A DNA stretch of 6,902 nt from the NCBI GenBank assembly GCA_964392345.1, contig CAYMPQ010000075.1, forward strand, positions 1-6,902. Direction: 5' to 3'. The notes under the pieces are model-generated. The model made no database searches, was not told where the DNA came from, and saw nothing but the letters and a program-made list of their open reading frames with translations. This DNA comes from JAUVXY01 sp964392345 (lineage in GTDB: Bacteria; Actinomycetota; Humimicrobiia; Humimicrobiales; Humimicrobiaceae). The translations under genes and the position numbers were made by a program. Positions 4,764 through 6,902 of the stretch are shown here, piece by piece. The number at the start of each line of letters is the position of its first letter. Positions within the stretch are counted from its first letter, which is position 1.

Positions 4764-6631
4764 AATTTTAAAGGAGATATATAATCTCCTTTTTCCTTTT
4801 TTAATTCTAACAATTTTAACTTTTGGTCTCTTAAAATTTCAAATAAAATATCCGGTACCCCGTGGCTAATATTTTTATAAATATCTGTAATCCTTTCATT
4901 TTTTGAAATATTTTCCGGGACTCTTAAGGTAAATTGCCTTACATAATCCTCTTCAGCATAATCTTTACCAAGGAATTTTTTAAACATTTTTTTAAGATCC
5001 TCATACTTGGGAATAAAACCAGTGCCAATATCTATAGCACCAACTTCATTATTAATCCTCAGTTCCATCCATTTTAACCATACTACCTTATCTAATTTTG
5101 AATTTAGATATTCTCCATCATTACCCTTTAAGAAATAATTTACACCAAATATCTTGGGAACTTCCCGCAGAGACTGTCCAAATTTAATATTTATATCTAT
5201 ATACTTCCCTATAGGTATAGAAAGAAAATCAAGGTTTGACATAGGGCTAAAAGTTCTAACACCAGTTTTTCCCAGAGTAGCCGCTGTTGTTTCTGACTCA
5301 ATAGAGGCACCTGCAGTTACGATGCCGTGCTCCCAGTTATATGCTTCCAGGACAGGCACCCAGGTATCTGAGTCTCTCCCTCCATATATTATACCGCCTA
5401 ATTTAACGCCATTGGGATCATCAAACTTTGGGTCCAAATTATCAAGATTTTTCAAATTGGTAGTAAACCTTGCATTTTTGTGTGACGGGGTAATCTCGTT
5501 TCCATCCTCATCAACTTTGCCCGGTTTCCACTGGCCAGAATAATTTATTCCTCTTTCCGGAACTTTTCCTGGCTTCCCAATCCAGTAAACATCCATGTCT
5601 TCAGTCATTAAGACATTTGAGAATATTACTTCATCTTCTCCATTTAATATTTTCCATATCATAGGATCATCATCCGGGTTAATGTCTTGGATGATGCCAA
5701 AAAGACCTGCCTCAACATTGACTGCACGCCCCTCTCCTCCTATATTCTTAATATAGGCAATGTCGTCTCCAATTATAGTTTCTCCCTCCAGCATTGCTGT
5801 TGAAGTTTTTCCACACATTGAAGGAAAAGCTCCAGAAAAGTAAGTAACCCTGCTGCCAGGCCCATGAACTCCTGATATAAACATATGCTCGGTTAGCCAG
5901 CCTTCTTTGGAAGCTTTGTTTATTGCAAGACGCATAGCCAATTTTTTTAATCCGATGGTATTTCCGCCATATTGAGTATTTGTTGAGTAAACAATGTCTT
6001 CCTCTGTATCTATATAAATTCTTCTTTTGTCTACATTTACGCTCACTGCATTTTCCAGCTTACCTTCTGAATGGACAAAGCCAAAATATTTGTCACAATT
6101 TCCCAATCTTTTAAATTCCTCGTATCCGGACCGGTATAATATAACTTCAGAATGTGCTACATAACTTGAGTCTGTTAACTGGATTGCCGGTATGGTAAAA
6201 GGAGAACCAGCAGGTCCAAGAGTAAAAAACAAAATTAACAGCTCTCTGTCATTCATAATTTGCGACATGATATCCTTTATATCTGCCAGTCCTTCTTCTT
6301 TGTCTATTGTGTTTAATTCATTCCCAAAATTTACACCTTTGGGCAATAAAAATTTTGTCCTTTTTTTATCTCTTGCCTGATCATAGATCCCATCAAAATG
6401 AAGAGTACGGTTTGCTTTGTTAAGTTTTATTTCTTCACCATCTATTATGGCCTTATTTCTTATGTAATTAAAATCTTCTTCTGAATCATTGCAAACAAAA
6501 ATACTTTTTGGATTTAAAAGCTCCGCATATTTTACTATAAAATCATCAAGATATTGATTATTAATGTTTTTTATTTTATCAAAATTTTTCTCATCAAATT
6601 TATCCTTTATAATTTCAATGCTACTTTTCAT
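4760..6631 (-). CDS. pckG: Phosphoenolpyruvate carboxykinase (GTP)
   Basis: This 623-residue cytoplasmic enzyme interconverts oxaloacetate + GTP and PEP + CO2 + GDP, for gluconeogenesis or for CO2 fixation toward C4 acids in fermenters. Length and motifs fit the GTP family, not the roughly 530-residue ATP family. Seen in order are Arg87 in QARDKKRT (substrate), GPAGSPFTIPAIQLTDS (139-155), YGGN (221-224), KK (229-230) and His249 for Mn binding, the P-loop GAFPSMCGKT (267-276) with the family's reactive Cys273, GDDIAYI (288-294), NVEAGLFG (305-312) and NARF (386-389). The P-loop variant FPSMCGKTSTAM, in place of the common bacterial FPSACGKTNLAM, recalls the Thermococcus-type enzymes from memory. 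The ATG at 6631 is preceded by AAAGG (9 bases upstream) and AGG (5 bases upstream). No clear promoter was found. It lies between a convergent DUF1015 gene and a 5S rRNA gene and is probably monocistronic. All catalytic motifs are intact. Confidence 0.95.
   Translation of the reverse strand: MKSSIEIIKDKFDEKNFDKIKNINNQYLDDFIVKYAELLNPKSIFVCNDSEEDFNYIRNKAIIDGEEIKLNKANRTLHFDGIYDQARDKKRTKFLLPKGVNFGNELNTIDKEEGLADIKDIMSQIMNDRELLILFFTLGPAGSPFTIPAIQLTDSSYVAHSEVILYRSGYEEFKRLGNCDKYFGFVHSEGKLENAVSVNVDKRRIYIDTEEDIVYSTNTQYGGNTIGLKKLAMRLAINKASKEGWLTEHMFISGVHGPGSRVTYFSGAFPSMCGKTSTAMLEGETIIGDDIAYIKNIGGEGRAVNVEAGLFGIIQDINPDDDPMIWKILNGEDEVIFSNVLMTEDMDVYWIGKPGKVPERGINYSGQWKPGKVDEDGNEITPSHKNARFTTNLKNLDNLDPKFDDPNGVKLGGIIYGGRDSDTWVPVLEAYNWEHGIVTAGASIESETTAATLGKTGVRTFSPMSNLDFLSIPIGKYIDINIKFGQSLREVPKIFGVNYFLKGNDGEYLNSKLDKVVWLKWMELRINNEVGAIDIGTGFIPKYEDLKKMFKKFLGKDYAEEDYVRQFTLRVPENISKNERITDIYKNISHGVPDILFEILRDQKLKLLELKKEKGDYISPLKF
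4770..4802 (+). terminator. Rho-independent terminator of the FNT-DUF1015 unit, inside pckG
   Basis: A 9-bp perfect stem, AAAGGAGAT (4770-4778) with ATCTCCTTT (4784-4792), closes a 5-base ATATA loop. It is followed on the plus strand by TTCCTTTTTT (4793-4802). It starts 7 bases after the DUF1015 stop. The same bases encode KGDYISPL near the end of PckG. On the minus strand the stem is followed by AAAATTTTAAATTTT, so weak bidirectional termination is possible. Confidence 0.75.
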
Positions 6632-6853
6632 TTTTACCTGCCTTTTATCTTTTATTTTTATAATTAACTTAAATTTTTACAATAATTTGTATTTTCATAA
6701 CTATACTAAATTTTTTTACATAAATACAGGATTTTCACATTAATTTTTAATTTACAATATTTATTTATAATTTTTTTGAAAAAAATTAAATTTTTAGAGG
6801 TTTAATTGAGTTTTTTCTAATTTTAATGCAGTACTTTTTAAGAAATAAAAAAA
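6632..6853. other. AT-rich spacer between 5S rRNA and pckG
   Basis: About 220 bases of extremely AT-rich DNA hold no ORF or tRNA. The minus strand gives the pckG leader and ribosome binding site at 6637-6645. A possible -10 box TATAGT lies near 6701-6706, but no convincing -35 box accompanies it. A run of seven T on the minus strand directly follows the 5S gene (6847-6853), and an A/T-only hairpin lies at about 6776-6797. The spacer probably contains both rRNA operon termination and the pckG promoter. Confidence 0.5.
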
Positions 6854-6902
6854 CGGTGGCGACCTACTCTCCCACACCGTTACCAGTGCAGTACCATCGG
6901 CG
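6854..6902 (-). rRNA. rrf: 5S ribosomal RNA, 3' part
   Basis: The last 49 bases of a 5S rRNA gene are present on the minus strand and the 5' part lies beyond the right edge. Conserved blocks are GCCGATGGTACTGC, a hairpin CACTG-GTAA-CGGTG with a GNRA-type loop, and GGGAGAGTAGGTCGCC. The 3' CCACCG should pair with the missing 5' end to form helix I. Seven T follow at once, so helix I plus this U-run may act as the terminator of the rRNA operon. The gene points toward pckG. The sequence is typical of Firmicutes 5S. Confidence 0.92.

Noticed and set aside
5154..5543. Plus-strand ORF of 129 codons inside pckG
   Set aside because: It is antisense to conserved PEPCK sequence and has no start signals.
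6640..6850. Mobile element or attachment site beside the rRNA operon
   Set aside because: No integrase or transposase gene, terminal repeats or 5S duplication is visible; it is simply AT-rich spacer.

Overview
The window is AT-rich DNA with clostridial-style Shine-Dalgarno sites and sigma-A-like promoters. Its gene content (cytoplasmic NiFe hydrogenase subunits, HypB, a formate/nitrite-type channel, GTP-type PEP carboxykinase) suggests a strictly anaerobic, low-GC Firmicute, most likely a fermentative member of the Clostridia. That placement rests on composition, gene content and the partial 5S rRNA. I could not test it by alignment.

Left part (1-2330, minus strand): a hydrogenase locus. The order is hypB, then hydB (two-cluster Fe-S beta subunit), then hydG (FAD/NAD(P)-binding gamma subunit, cut by the left edge). 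hydB and hydG are 2 bases apart. hypB and hydB each have their own TTGACA-17-TAnnnT promoter. HypB is a GTPase that delivers nickel to NiFe hydrogenase. The beta and gamma subunits form the electron path between NAD(P)H and the hydrogenase (or sulfur-reducing) module, so the small and large subunit genes (hydD, hydA) are expected just beyond position 1. The competing reading is an anaerobic sulfite reductase (asrA/asrB).

Middle (2331-4763): a 311-base AT-rich divergent promoter region, then a plus-strand pair. The first gene is a six-helix FNT-family channel (formate, nitrite or hydrosulfide). The second, 19 bases later, is a DUF1015-family cytoplasmic protein. The pair ends at a hairpin terminator that lies inside the 3' end of the convergent pckG gene.

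Right part (4760-6902, minus strand): a complete GTP-dependent PEP carboxykinase. Its stop codon overlaps the DUF1015 stop on the other strand. A roughly 220-base, very AT-rich spacer follows, and then the 3' end of a 5S rRNA gene, so a ribosomal RNA operon runs into this region from the right.

The genes fit a fermentative anaerobe that handles H2, NAD(P)H and one-carbon or sulfur anions, and interconverts PEP and oxaloacetate. I see no mobile element, CRISPR array, tRNA or broken gene. The least explained items are a pair of similar TTGTAAyCA...TTGTAmCAA elements at the two hydrogenase promoters, the FNT-DUF1015 pair, and the dual-use terminator inside pckG.
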